NCBI RefSeq assembly: GCF_000731985.1
Contig: NZ_JNCS01000009.1
Coordinates: 1-64,000, forward strand
Source of the DNA: Natrinema altunense
GTDB taxonomy: Archaea > Halobacteriota > Halobacteria > Halobacteriales > Natrialbaceae
DNA: 64,000 nt
Direction of reading: 5' to 3'
Shown here piece by piece: positions 8,528 to 15,966 of the stretch. Position 1 is the stretch's first letter. Each line of letters opens with the position of its first letter. The position numbers were made by a program, and so were the translations under genes. The notes below the pieces were generated by a model, which saw nothing but the letters and a program-made list of their open reading frames with translations, was not told the DNA's origin and did not search any database.

Positions 8528-9316
8528 TTACGTTCCGTCGAAGCCGTCCAGCCATCCGGTGACCGAGGACTGTAACGCGCCCGTCGTCGTCCCGATATTC
8601 AGGAGTTGGTAGCCGTTCGCGGTCTTTTCGTTGACGTCGTCCATGCCGAAGCCGAGTCCGCCCACCGGGACGTCCGCCTCGATGGCGGCCGACCGGATCG
8701 TCTCGACGGCTTCCTCGACCTCCGGGTGATCGAACTCGCCTGGATGGCCCAGCGAGACCGAGAGATCGAGCGGGCCGATGAAGACGAAGCCGAGTTCGGG
8801 GACCGCGAGGATATCGTCGAGGTCGTCGAGAGCGGACTGGGTCTCGATCGTGACGCCGACGACAACGGACTCGTCCTCGCTGGTCACGTAGTCGTCGGTC
8901 AGTCCCCAGCGGCCGGCACGCGGGTTCGCCATGCCCCGGCGGCCGGGTTCGCCGTCGTACTCGAACCGACCGGCCCGAACCGCCGCTCTGAGTTCCTCGG
9001 CGCTGCCGACTCGCGGGAGGAAGACGTTTCGAACGCCGGCATCGAGGGCTTTCCGTACCAGCGACGGGTCGGTATCGGGGAGCCGAACTAACAGCTCCGT
9101 CTCGGTGCCGTCAACTGCGCGCAGCAGTTCCTCCAGCCGGCCCGCGTCCCGCGGACTCGGGCCGCCGTGCTCGAGGTCGATCCAGACGAAATCGACGCCC
9201 AGCGCCGCGTAGAGTTCGACGACCGTCGGGCTATACGTGTTCTCGAGGACGCCGAGGGCGACCTCGCCGGACTCGAGCGTCTCGCGGAGCGCGTTGCCGC
9301 GCGGTGTCTGACTCAT
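8528..9316 (-). CDS. HpcH/HpaI family aldolase
   Basis: This 262-residue protein resembles class II pyruvate aldolases. FVWIDLEHGGPSPRD holds the catalytic His region, ELLVRLPDTDPSLVRKALDAG holds the conserved Arg, LPRVGSAEELR follows, and VFIGPLDLSVSLGHPG ends the barrel with the metal/oxalate-binding segment. Such enzymes cleave or form 2-keto-3-deoxy acids using a divalent metal; the substrate here is unknown. The start at 9316 (MSQTPRG) is preferred over 9331 because a TTTAGT box lies 27 nt upstream of it. The gene is convergent with the flavin oxidoreductase. Confidence 0.88.
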   Translation of the reverse strand: MSQTPRGNALRETLESGEVALGVLENTYSPTVVELYAALGVDFVWIDLEHGGPSPRDAGRLEELLRAVDGTETELLVRLPDTDPSLVRKALDAGVRNVFLPRVGSAEELRAAVRAGRFEYDGEPGRRGMANPRAGRWGLTDDYVTSEDESVVVGVTIETQSALDDLDDILAVPELGFVFIGPLDLSVSLGHPGEFDHPEVEEAVETIRSAAIEADVPVGGLGFGMDDVNEKTANGYQLLNIGTTTGALQSSVTGWLDGFDGT

Positions 9317-9432
9317 ACGGCCGAAAGTCACGCTCGCCCGCGACTAAAGTCTGCGGCCACCGGCGTTCCCGGCCTGAACCGAAGGGTCGAAACACCGTCG
9401 AAGGGCTCGAAAAACAACCGCGGACGGCCACG

Positions 9433-9996
9433 TCAGTCGTCCGTCCACTTGATCGAACAACCCCGGGAGGGCTGCCACTCGAGGTCGACCGGGTCGTCGG
9501 CGAGGACGGCGTCGATCGCCTCGCGGATGTGGTACCGGCTCGGCTCGTCGTCGGGGTTGGGGGCGTCGTCGAGCCGACCGTGGTAGACCAGTCGGAACGC
9601 ACCGTCCTCGCGCGCGAACAGGAACGGATCCGGCGTACAGACCGCGCCGTAGGCGCGAGCGACCGCCTGGCTCTCGTCACGGAGATAGGCGTCGTAGTCG
9701 ACCCGGCCGTCGTCGACGAACGCCCGCATCTGCTCGACGGAATCGTCGGGGTACTCCTCGGCATCGTTGGGGTTGATCCCGACGACCGAGACGTCGTCGT
9801 ACTCGGCGGCCAGTTCGTTTAGCAGGTCGAACTTCGCCTGCGCGTACGGACAGTGATTGCACGTGAACACGACCAACAGCGCCTCGTCGTCGGCGAAGCT
9901 CTCGAGCGAGTACGTCTCGCCGTCGACGCCCTCGAGTTCGAACGCGGGAGCGGGGTCGCCGGCCTCGAGTTCCGAGTCGGACTCTTTGAGAACCAT
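9433..9996 (-). CDS. Thioredoxin-family redoxin (AhpC/TSA-like)
   Basis: This 187-residue protein has the redoxin pattern GDPAPAFELEGVDG, then LLVVFTCNHCPYAQAKF with a CNHC dithiol, VVGINPNDAEEYPDD and a cis-Pro-like CTPDPFLF. That matches the thioredoxin-like thiol-oxidoreductase family common in haloarchaea. It probably reduces cytoplasmic disulfides or peroxides; no signal peptide is present. The ATG at 9996 is preferred because a TTAAG box lies about 27 nt upstream, while the in-frame extension to 10065 has no family similarity. Confidence 0.88.
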   Translation of the reverse strand: MVLKESDSELEAGDPAPAFELEGVDGETYSLESFADDEALLVVFTCNHCPYAQAKFDLLNELAAEYDDVSVVGINPNDAEEYPDDSVEQMRAFVDDGRVDYDAYLRDESQAVARAYGAVCTPDPFLFAREDGAFRLVYHGRLDDAPNPDDEPSRYHIREAIDAVLADDPVDLEWQPSRGCSIKWTDD

Positions 9997-10090
9997 GGCC
10001 GACCGTTCGGGTCGTTCAGCCTTAATCGTCACGTTCGGGGCAGTCGGGTTCCATGGGCAGTTCAAGGCGCGCGGCCGCTGGCATCGCGCC

Positions 10091-10315
10091 CTATCCGAAC
10101 AGCTCCGCGACTGCCAGAAGTACTCCCGGAACGACCAGCAGGGCGACCCCGCCGACGAGCAGGGCGAGCGGGACGACCAGGCTGATGTCTGTCAACAGCC
10201 AGAGGGCGAGTCCGCCCAGGATGGCCAGCAGGCCCACCAGCCGGAGCAGCCAGACGAACAGCCCCTCGAGCTCCGAATCGGCGACGACATCGGCGAGTTC
10301 GAGTACCTCGTCCAT
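10091..10315 (-). CDS. Small membrane protein (74 aa), unknown function
   Basis: An acidic N-terminal helix (MDEVLELADVVADSELEG) is followed by two long hydrophobic helices, VWLLRLVGLLAILGGLALWLL and LVVPLALLVGGVALLVVPGVLL. No known domain is visible. The start at 10315 is chosen because a TTAAGT box sits 27 nt upstream. Its neighbours on both sides are unrelated, so the context gives no hint of function. Confidence 0.65.
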   Translation of the reverse strand: MDEVLELADVVADSELEGLFVWLLRLVGLLAILGGLALWLLTDISLVVPLALLVGGVALLVVPGVLLAVAELFG

Positions 10316-10431
10316 GAGTGTTCGCAACTGGCCGACGGATTCACTTAATTCCGGCGACAGATGTCGCGAGTCGATCCTCGCGTTCCCCGTGACGACTTAC
10401 ATATTTGTACCCCCGGCCGCATCGACTGGGT

Positions 10432-11061
10432 ATGAAGACGCTCGAGGTCACCGACGAACAGTATGCGTTCATCCAGCACCTCCGCGAGGAAATTTCCGAA
10501 TCGGTCGTCGGCAAGTACGGGTTCGTCCGCGAACAGGACGCCGTCCAGTTCCTGGTCGACAACCTCGACGAGGAGATCGAGATCGACGCCGACGAGTTCG
10601 ACTCCTCGGCGACCGACGACGTTTCGGCATCCGTCGGTGCCGCCATCGACGGCAGGGACGATCCGACCGAACTCGAGGAAGTCTCCTACGTCGAAGGCGA
10701 CGCCGCCGACCCGCCGGCCGACGACACGGGAGACGCCGACGGCTCGAGCGAGACGAGTCCGACCGACGACGCGGACGAGACCGGAACTGAATCGGACGAC
10801 GGCGACGCCGACACGGACGCCGACGACGGCGACGATGAGGACGCAAGCGATGGCGATGGTTCGGCCGACGACGGCGACGGCTCGGCCGACGACGACGACA
10901 TGTTAGACGAGATGATGAGCCTGCTCGAGACCCACGACGACAAGTGGAGGGAATCGGACTCGGCGGACTACCGGTATACGGTCGACCTCCCCGACGGCTC
11001 GTCGGAACAGGTCCAGACCAAAGACGACGTGCGGGCGTTGCTGTTCAAGAATTATCGCTGA
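10432..11061 (+). CDS. Acidic haloarchaeal protein of unknown function
   Basis: This 209-residue protein has three parts. The N-terminal globular segment (MKTLEVTDEQYAFIQHLREE to about residue 45, including GKYGFVREQDAVQFLVDNL) is DNA-binding or RHH-like in feel but not assignable. A very long Asp/Ser/Thr-rich linker covers about residues 50-155. The conserved C-terminal segment is DEMMSLLETHDDKWRE followed by YRYTVDLPDGSSEQVQTKDDVRALLF. The composition suggests a soluble, partly disordered protein. TACATATTTG, about 27 nt upstream of ATG 10432, is a good TATA box for a leaderless transcript. Confidence 0.7.
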   Translation: MKTLEVTDEQYAFIQHLREEISESVVGKYGFVREQDAVQFLVDNLDEEIEIDADEFDSSATDDVSASVGAAIDGRDDPTELEEVSYVEGDAADPPADDTGDADGSSETSPTDDADETGTESDDGDADTDADDGDDEDASDGDGSADDGDGSADDDDMLDEMMSLLETHDDKWRESDSADYRYTVDLPDGSSEQVQTKDDVRALLFKNYR

Positions 11062-11239
11062 TACAGCCGGGACAGCGCCGTCTCGCCGGGTTCCATCGCG
11101 CAGCCGAGGGATCGTCGGTATCGTGACGCGAGTCAGGTGAGCGGCCGCTCGAGTGTGGGCCTGCGACGGAGCGCCCTCGTATCGCGTTCCGAGAACCGAT
11201 CTCGCTTGCGGGACTGCCGTCGGTCGTGGGTGCGTTCGG

Positions 11240-12394
11240 TCAGATCGCTCCGTTGATGATGTCCGCGACTTCCTGTCGATCGAAGAGGTGTTCGTCGCCG
11301 GTCACATCGCCGAACTCTTCTGGGAACAGTTGCTTCGCTGCTCGTTCCGTCAGGAAGAGGTTGTGAATCGGGCCCTGATTGAGGTAACCGCCGCGATACA
11401 CGCGCCCGTTCTGTACGGCAGTGAGTTCACTCCCGACGGGATGGCGCTGCATATAGTCGAGAACCGTGTCACGGAATTCCGTCGCGGACTTCCGCTCGTG
11501 GCCGCGGATGAGGATCACAGCAGGATCGATTTCGAGCAGGTTCTCGTAATCGAGTTTTCCCCGGTTCGTGGTGCTGAGATTCTCGGTTCCGGTCCCCGCC
11601 AGCGCGTCGTGGATACCGAGGTCCCGCCACTGTTTCTTGCTCGTCCCCTCGTCGTCGAGCCGGTACGGTGAGAACGTCTCCGGCTCTTCGGAACCCTCGA
11701 ACGTGAGGAAGACGGACGGGCGGTCGTCGGCCGGTGGGAGCCGCTCCTGCACCGACGCGATGAACGCGGTGTGGAGTTCGCGAAACGCCTCGTAGCGATC
11801 ACGCTGTTGGAACACTGCCGCTACTTTCTCGAAGGCCTCGTACAACGTGTAGTAGCGGTAGTCGTGCCATTCGTCCGATCGACGGAAGATCAGGTTGCCG
11901 ACGAACGGCGCGACCATCGACGTGATTTCGTCGATATCCGCATCGTCCCACCCGAACCAGTTGATGAGCATCTGTGGGTCGTACAGGTGCACGTCGCTGT
12001 CGAGTTCGTAGAACTCCTCTTTGGTCCGGACCTCCGGATAGGACTCGAGGACGTCTCGATCGACTGTGACTCCGGGAAGTTCGTCGTACACGTCGGTGTA
12101 GTACCGATTCGCTCCGCCGAGCCCCGCTAATCCATCAGCTTGCCCCAGTGCGACGGCCATATCCGCGTATCCGCCGTCGTACGCGACCCAGCGTTCGGGT
12201 ACCGTCTCGAAGGTGACGCTTCCCATCGGTTCCATCGACACCGAGTACGAGTCGCTCCCACTTGTCTCGCCCTGCTTGCTCTGGTCGGCCAACTCTGAAC
12301 AGCCGGCGAGGGAAACGCCGGTCGCGAGCGTTGCGCCGTATTTTAGCGTGTCTCTGCGTGTCGGGACATCGTGTGTTGTCTCATCCATCCCCAT
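11240..12394 (-). CDS. Tat-exported Fe-siderophore ABC transporter substrate-binding lipoprotein
   Basis: This 384-residue protein starts MGMDETTHDVPTRRDTLKYG and has a Tat signal ending in the lipobox LAGCSE, so it is lipid-anchored outside the membrane. The body (VAYDGGYADMAVALGQADGLAGL, then DPAVILIRGHERKS and VYRGGYLNQGPIHNLFL) matches ferrichrome/cobalamin-type periplasmic-binding proteins. No permease or ATPase gene is adjacent, so it is an orphan receptor here. Two DtxR-type operators sit directly upstream (12396-12415 and 12435-12448), with TTTATCATATTT between them as TATA element. Iron-dependent repression is therefore likely. The longer open frame to 12628 is not part of this gene. 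Confidence 0.88.
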   Translation of the reverse strand: MGMDETTHDVPTRRDTLKYGATLATGVSLAGCSELADQSKQGETSGSDSYSVSMEPMGSVTFETVPERWVAYDGGYADMAVALGQADGLAGLGGANRYYTDVYDELPGVTVDRDVLESYPEVRTKEEFYELDSDVHLYDPQMLINWFGWDDADIDEITSMVAPFVGNLIFRRSDEWHDYRYYTLYEAFEKVAAVFQQRDRYEAFRELHTAFIASVQERLPPADDRPSVFLTFEGSEEPETFSPYRLDDEGTSKKQWRDLGIHDALAGTGTENLSTTNRGKLDYENLLEIDPAVILIRGHERKSATEFRDTVLDYMQRHPVGSELTAVQNGRVYRGGYLNQGPIHNLFLTERAAKQLFPEEFGDVTGDEHLFDRQEVADIINGAI

Positions 12395-12395
12395 G

Positions 12396-12415
12396 ATTTT
12401 AGGCCGGCCTAAAAT
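12396..12415. promoter_or_regulatory. DtxR/SirR-type operator 1
   Basis: ATTTTAGGCCGGCCTAAAAT is a perfect 20-bp palindrome containing TTAGGC-N2-GCCTAA, the core recognised by DtxR/IdeR-family iron-dependent repressors, which in haloarchaea include SirR/Idr homologues. It lies from -2 to -21 relative to the start codon of the siderophore-binding lipoprotein, between its TATA element and a leaderless start. Bound repressor would block initiation. Which repressor binds is inferred; no dtxR-like gene is in the window. Confidence 0.8.
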
Positions 12416-12434
12416 ATGATAAACGCTCCGATTA

Positions 12435-12448
12435 TTAGGCGTGCCTAA
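12435..12448. promoter_or_regulatory. DtxR/SirR-type operator 2
   Basis: TTAGGCGTGCCTAA is a second perfect inverted repeat with the same TTAGGC-N2-GCCTAA core. Its centre is 36 bp from the centre of the first operator, and it lies just upstream of the TATA-like region of the lipoprotein promoter. Two sites flanking the TATA box suggest tight, perhaps cooperative, repression under iron-replete conditions. Confidence 0.75.
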
Positions 12449-12514
12449 AATTACGGTCGACGGAACCGCGCGGTGTCTCGAGGGGACTGGGCATCGCACC
12501 GGTTTCACCGGCTT

Positions 12515-12589
12515 GACACCCCACAGCGCCGCGTACGGACCATCCATTGCGAGCACCTCGTCGTGGGTCCCGTCCTCGACGACCGTCCC
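12515..12589 (-). pseudogene. Remnant of an ABC exporter ATPase C-terminus
   Basis: In the minus-strand frame upstream of the lipoprotein gene, the translation reads GTVVEDGTHDEVLAMDGPYA and then ALWGV. This is the typical last segment of ABC exporter-type ATP-binding proteins (the region after the H-loop, G-THDELL---G-YA-LW). It has no start and no Walker or signature motifs, and it runs on without its own stop into non-homologous sequence. It is best read as the tail of a gene lost by deletion, next to an orphan transporter component. Confidence 0.6.
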
Positions 12590-12647
12590 CGCGGGCCGCC
12601 GGCCGGACAACGTTAAACCTTTACACACGCTCGCGCTTTCACGCCGT

Positions 12648-13133
12648 ATGAGCGAACGCGAGGTGCTCGAGTTGCTTCGTGAGAACGCGCGCTACTCCAC
12701 GGCGGATATCGCGCGAATGACCGACCTCGAGGAACGCGAGGTCGAGGCGACCATCGAGGAACTCGAGGCGGCGGACGTCGTCCGGGGCTACCAGGCGGTC
12801 GTCGACTGGGACAAACTGGAAGACGAGCGCGTCCGCGCCGAGGTCGAGTTGAACGTCACGCTCGACCGCGAGACGAGCTACGACGACATCGCGGAGCGCC
12901 TCGCGCGGTTCCCGGAGGTCAAAGCCCTGCGGCTGATCAGCGGCGACTACGACTTCGACATGGAGGTCGAGGGCGATTCCATCCGCGAGGTCTCGCAGTT
13001 CATCAGCGAGAAGGTCGCGCCCGTCCCCGAGATCACCCAGACGGTCACCCACTACGTGATGGCCTCCTACAAGGAGAACGGGATCGAACTCGGCGACGGC
13101 GAGGGGGACGATCGCCTCTCGTTCTCACCCTGA
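12648..13133 (+). CDS. Lrp/AsnC family transcriptional regulator
   Basis: This 161-residue regulator has an N-terminal winged HTH (LLRENARYSTADIARMTDLEEREVEATIEEL, about residues 7-40). An RAM-like ligand-binding domain follows (VELNVTLDRETSYDDIAERLARFPEVKALRLISGDYDFDMEVEG). It ends two bases before an aminotransferase gene, a pairing seen widely in haloarchaea, which suggests local control of amino-acid metabolism. GTTAAACCTTTAC, about 27 nt upstream of ATG 12648, is a good TATA box. The in-frame extension upstream overlaps the ABC remnant and is not coding. Confidence 0.92.
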   Translation: MSEREVLELLRENARYSTADIARMTDLEEREVEATIEELEAADVVRGYQAVVDWDKLEDERVRAEVELNVTLDRETSYDDIAERLARFPEVKALRLISGDYDFDMEVEGDSIREVSQFISEKVAPVPEITQTVTHYVMASYKENGIELGDGEGDDRLSFSP

Positions 13134-13135
13134 CC

Positions 13136-14293
13136 ATGACGTTCGAACTGTCAGACCGCGTGCAGACGGTGCCGCCCTCGGGCATTCGGCGCTTCTTCGA
13201 GATCGCCGAGGAACGCGACGACGTCATCTCGCTTGGCGTCGGCGAACCCGACTTCGCGACGCCGTGGGCGGCCCGCGACGCCGCGATCACGTCCTTAGAA
13301 CAGGGGAAAACCTCCTACACGGCCAACCGCGGGAAGCGAGCGCTCCGCGAGGCGATCGCCGACTACGTCGCCGATCGGTTCGATCTGGGGTACGGTGCCG
13401 ACGAGGAGATCATCGTTACGGCGGGTGCGAGCGAGGCGGTCGACCTGGCCTTCCGGGCCTTCGTCGACCCCGGCGACACGGTCGCGATCGCCCAACCGGC
13501 CTACATCTCCTACGAACCCGGCGTGATCTTCGCCGGCGGCGACGTGTTGCCGGTGCCGACCAAGGAGGAAGACGAGTTCCGACTCACCGCCGAGGCACTC
13601 GAGGCGGCCGGCGCGGCCGACGCGGACGTGCTCGTCCTCTGTTATCCCAACAACCCGACGGGCGCGATCATGCCCGCCGAGGACCTCGAGCCGGTCGCGG
13701 CGTTCGCCCGGGAGCACGACCTGACGGTCCTGTCCGACGAGATCTACGCCGAGTTGACCTACGACGGCGAGCACACCTCGATCGCGACGCTGCCGGGGAT
13801 GCGCGAACGGACCATCGTCTTCAACGGCTTCTCGAAGGCCCACGCGATGACCGGCCTCCGGCTGGGCTACGCCCTGGGTCCCGCCGATGCCATCGGTGCG
13901 ATGAACAAGATCCACCAGTATACGATGCTCTCGGCCCCGACGACGGCCCAGCATGCCGCGCTCGAGGCGTTGGATTCCTGCGATGACGACGTCCGGGAGA
14001 TGGTCGCCCAGTACGACCGCCGCCGGCAGTTCGTCCTCTCGCGGTTCCGCGAGATCGGGATGGACGTCTTCGAGGCCAAGGGCGCGTTCTACTGCTTCCC
14101 CGAGGTCCCCGAGGGCTTCACTGCCGAGGAGTTCGCCGAGGCAGTCCTGCGCGAACAGGGCGTGGCCGTCGTCCCCGGCGACGTCTTCGGCGAGGGCGGC
14201 GCGGGTCACCTGCGGATCTCCTACGCGACCGGCCTCGAGGACCTCCGACGGGCGCTCGACCGGATCGAGGCGTTCGTCGAAGAACACACCTGA
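13136..14293 (+). CDS. PLP-dependent class I/II aminotransferase
   Basis: This 385-residue fold-type I aminotransferase has ISLGVGEPDFATPW at the N-terminus, GASEAVDLAFRAFVDPGD for cofactor phosphate binding, CYPNNPTGAIMP, the catalytic lysine in NGFSKAHAMTGLRLGY (about residue 232), and the C-terminal HLRISYATGLEDL with the carboxylate-binding Arg. It transfers amino groups between amino and keto acids; specificity (aspartate, aromatic or alanine) is not readable. It starts two bases after the Lrp stop and is probably co-transcribed with it. Confidence 0.93.
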   Translation: MTFELSDRVQTVPPSGIRRFFEIAEERDDVISLGVGEPDFATPWAARDAAITSLEQGKTSYTANRGKRALREAIADYVADRFDLGYGADEEIIVTAGASEAVDLAFRAFVDPGDTVAIAQPAYISYEPGVIFAGGDVLPVPTKEEDEFRLTAEALEAAGAADADVLVLCYPNNPTGAIMPAEDLEPVAAFAREHDLTVLSDEIYAELTYDGEHTSIATLPGMRERTIVFNGFSKAHAMTGLRLGYALGPADAIGAMNKIHQYTMLSAPTTAQHAALEALDSCDDDVREMVAQYDRRRQFVLSRFREIGMDVFEAKGAFYCFPEVPEGFTAEEFAEAVLREQGVAVVPGDVFGEGGAGHLRISYATGLEDLRRALDRIEAFVEEHT

Positions 14294-14500
14294 AACGGGA
14301 GTGACCGGCGTCGCTGCTCGCGACCACGTCTCCCGACCGTCGGTCCACCGGGAACGCCGGCCACGCACTATCGGTGTTACTGAAGACCACTGCACACCTG
14401 ACCACATGACGGCGCTGCGGTCAGCATGGTAATCGGCTCAGTGGCTCCGATAGTGTGACGATCACGAACAGTTTTCCCGATCGCCCGCACTCTCGTGTAC

Positions 14501-15733
14501 ATGGTCGACTATCGTCCCATTCCGGACGAGCGGGACGTCTTTCACGAGTACCGCAGCTACGCGTTCAGGCCCGAGGAGGGGGTGCCGGCGTACGACCCCG
14601 ACGAGCACGAAACGCCCCGCGCGACGCTCGGGTCCCGTCGCGGCGTGTACGAAGCCGGTGCGGCCGACGACGCGGAGCCCCGGTGTGTCTGTCGGCACTA
14701 CTGGCTCGAGTCACGCGTTCGCGACGAAAACCACCGAACGGCCGGGCTCGCGTCCGTCGCGACGCCACCCGAGCACCGCCGACGGGGGTACGTCCGGCAG
14801 TTGCTCGCCGACTCGCTCGCGGAGTATCGCGACCGTGACATCCGGTTTTCCGTACTGTGGCCGTTCAGTTATCGGTTTTACCGGCAGTACGGGTGGGACA
14901 CGTGCAACCGGATCGTCACCCACGAGTGCGAGCCCTCGGTGCTCTCGTTTGCGACCGCCGCGGTCGATCGGGATGCGGGGTCGATCCGCCGATTCGCGGC
15001 CGACGAGTTCGAGTCGCTCAGACCGGCCTACGAAGCACACGCCGACCGATACGCGCTGGCCCTCGAGCGCGACGCGGACTGGTGGCGGTATCGCGTGTTC
15101 GCCGGCCACGATCGGGACCCGTTCGTCTACGCGTACGAACGTGACGGGCACGTGCGGGGCTATCTCGTCTACACGCTCGACGGCGAAATGGGCGACCGGA
15201 CGATGGCCGTCTCCGAGTTCGTGTCCGCGGATCGCGATGCCACCCTATCGTTGCTGTCGTTCTGTCACGATCACGCGTCACAGGTCGAGCGCGTGCGGCT
15301 TCGCGCTCCCGCGGCCCTTCCACTCCGCGATCTCGCTCGAGACCCCGACCGGATCGAGACCCACGTCGAGGACGGGCCGATGGTCCGCATCGTCGACGTC
15401 GCGGAAACGCTCTCCGCACTCTCGGACCCGGCTCTGGACGTCGATCTGACGATCGCCGTCGAGGACCCGCTGGCCGAGTGGAACGAGGGCGTGTTCCGGC
15501 TGGCGGTCACGGCCGACCACGCGGACTGTACCCGTCTCGGCGACCGGTCGGCGTCGGCCGTCGACGCCGACGCTCGCCTCGAGATCGGTGCACTCTCGCA
15601 GCTCGTCGTCGGGTTCCGGTCCGCGGCGAGCCTCGAGCGAACCGGAGGGATCGAGACGGCCGATTCGGAGGCCGTGGAGGCGCTGTCGACGCTCTTTCCC
15701 GAAACGGACATCTACCTCGGTGATCAGTTTTGA
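14501..15733 (+). CDS. Eis-like GNAT N-acetyltransferase with C-terminal SCP2-like domain
   Basis: This 410-residue protein opens with a GNAT domain. VATPPEHRRRGYVRQLLADSLAEY is the acetyl-CoA pyrophosphate loop, and FSVLWPFSYRFYRQYGWDTC is typical of Eis-type enzymes. A second degenerate GNAT half covers about residues 160-290, and a sterol-carrier-like C-terminal domain runs to about residue 400. Eis proteins acetylate amines such as aminoglycosides or proteins; the substrate here is unknown. ATG 14501 is used; a GTG two codons earlier is also in frame. Confidence 0.8.
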   Translation: MVDYRPIPDERDVFHEYRSYAFRPEEGVPAYDPDEHETPRATLGSRRGVYEAGAADDAEPRCVCRHYWLESRVRDENHRTAGLASVATPPEHRRRGYVRQLLADSLAEYRDRDIRFSVLWPFSYRFYRQYGWDTCNRIVTHECEPSVLSFATAAVDRDAGSIRRFAADEFESLRPAYEAHADRYALALERDADWWRYRVFAGHDRDPFVYAYERDGHVRGYLVYTLDGEMGDRTMAVSEFVSADRDATLSLLSFCHDHASQVERVRLRAPAALPLRDLARDPDRIETHVEDGPMVRIVDVAETLSALSDPALDVDLTIAVEDPLAEWNEGVFRLAVTADHADCTRLGDRSASAVDADARLEIGALSQLVVGFRSAASLERTGGIETADSEAVEALSTLFPETDIYLGDQF

Positions 15734-15966
15734 CTGCACGCGACGCTGCGTCGACCGCCGCCTTCGACCGGCGGGGGAGGGAATTCGATGACGGACGGGG
15801 ATTGTCACAGCGTCCCATCCAAACGCTCGGCCACGGCACTGAAATAGGACGTTCACTAACTACGTGCTAACTGTCTGTCGATGATGACTACGGTTGCGAG
15901 TGGCGATCGCCTCGAGCGCGGGGTGGGTCGGTGTCGGTCGGCGAGTCGGGGTGGAGAGCCGTGACG

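Noticed and set aside
15881-15966. ATG at 15881/15884 as start of the PAS sensor
   Set aside because: It lies in a different frame and stops at about 15963, before the PAS domain; the sensor frame starts at GTG 15931 or ATG 15967.
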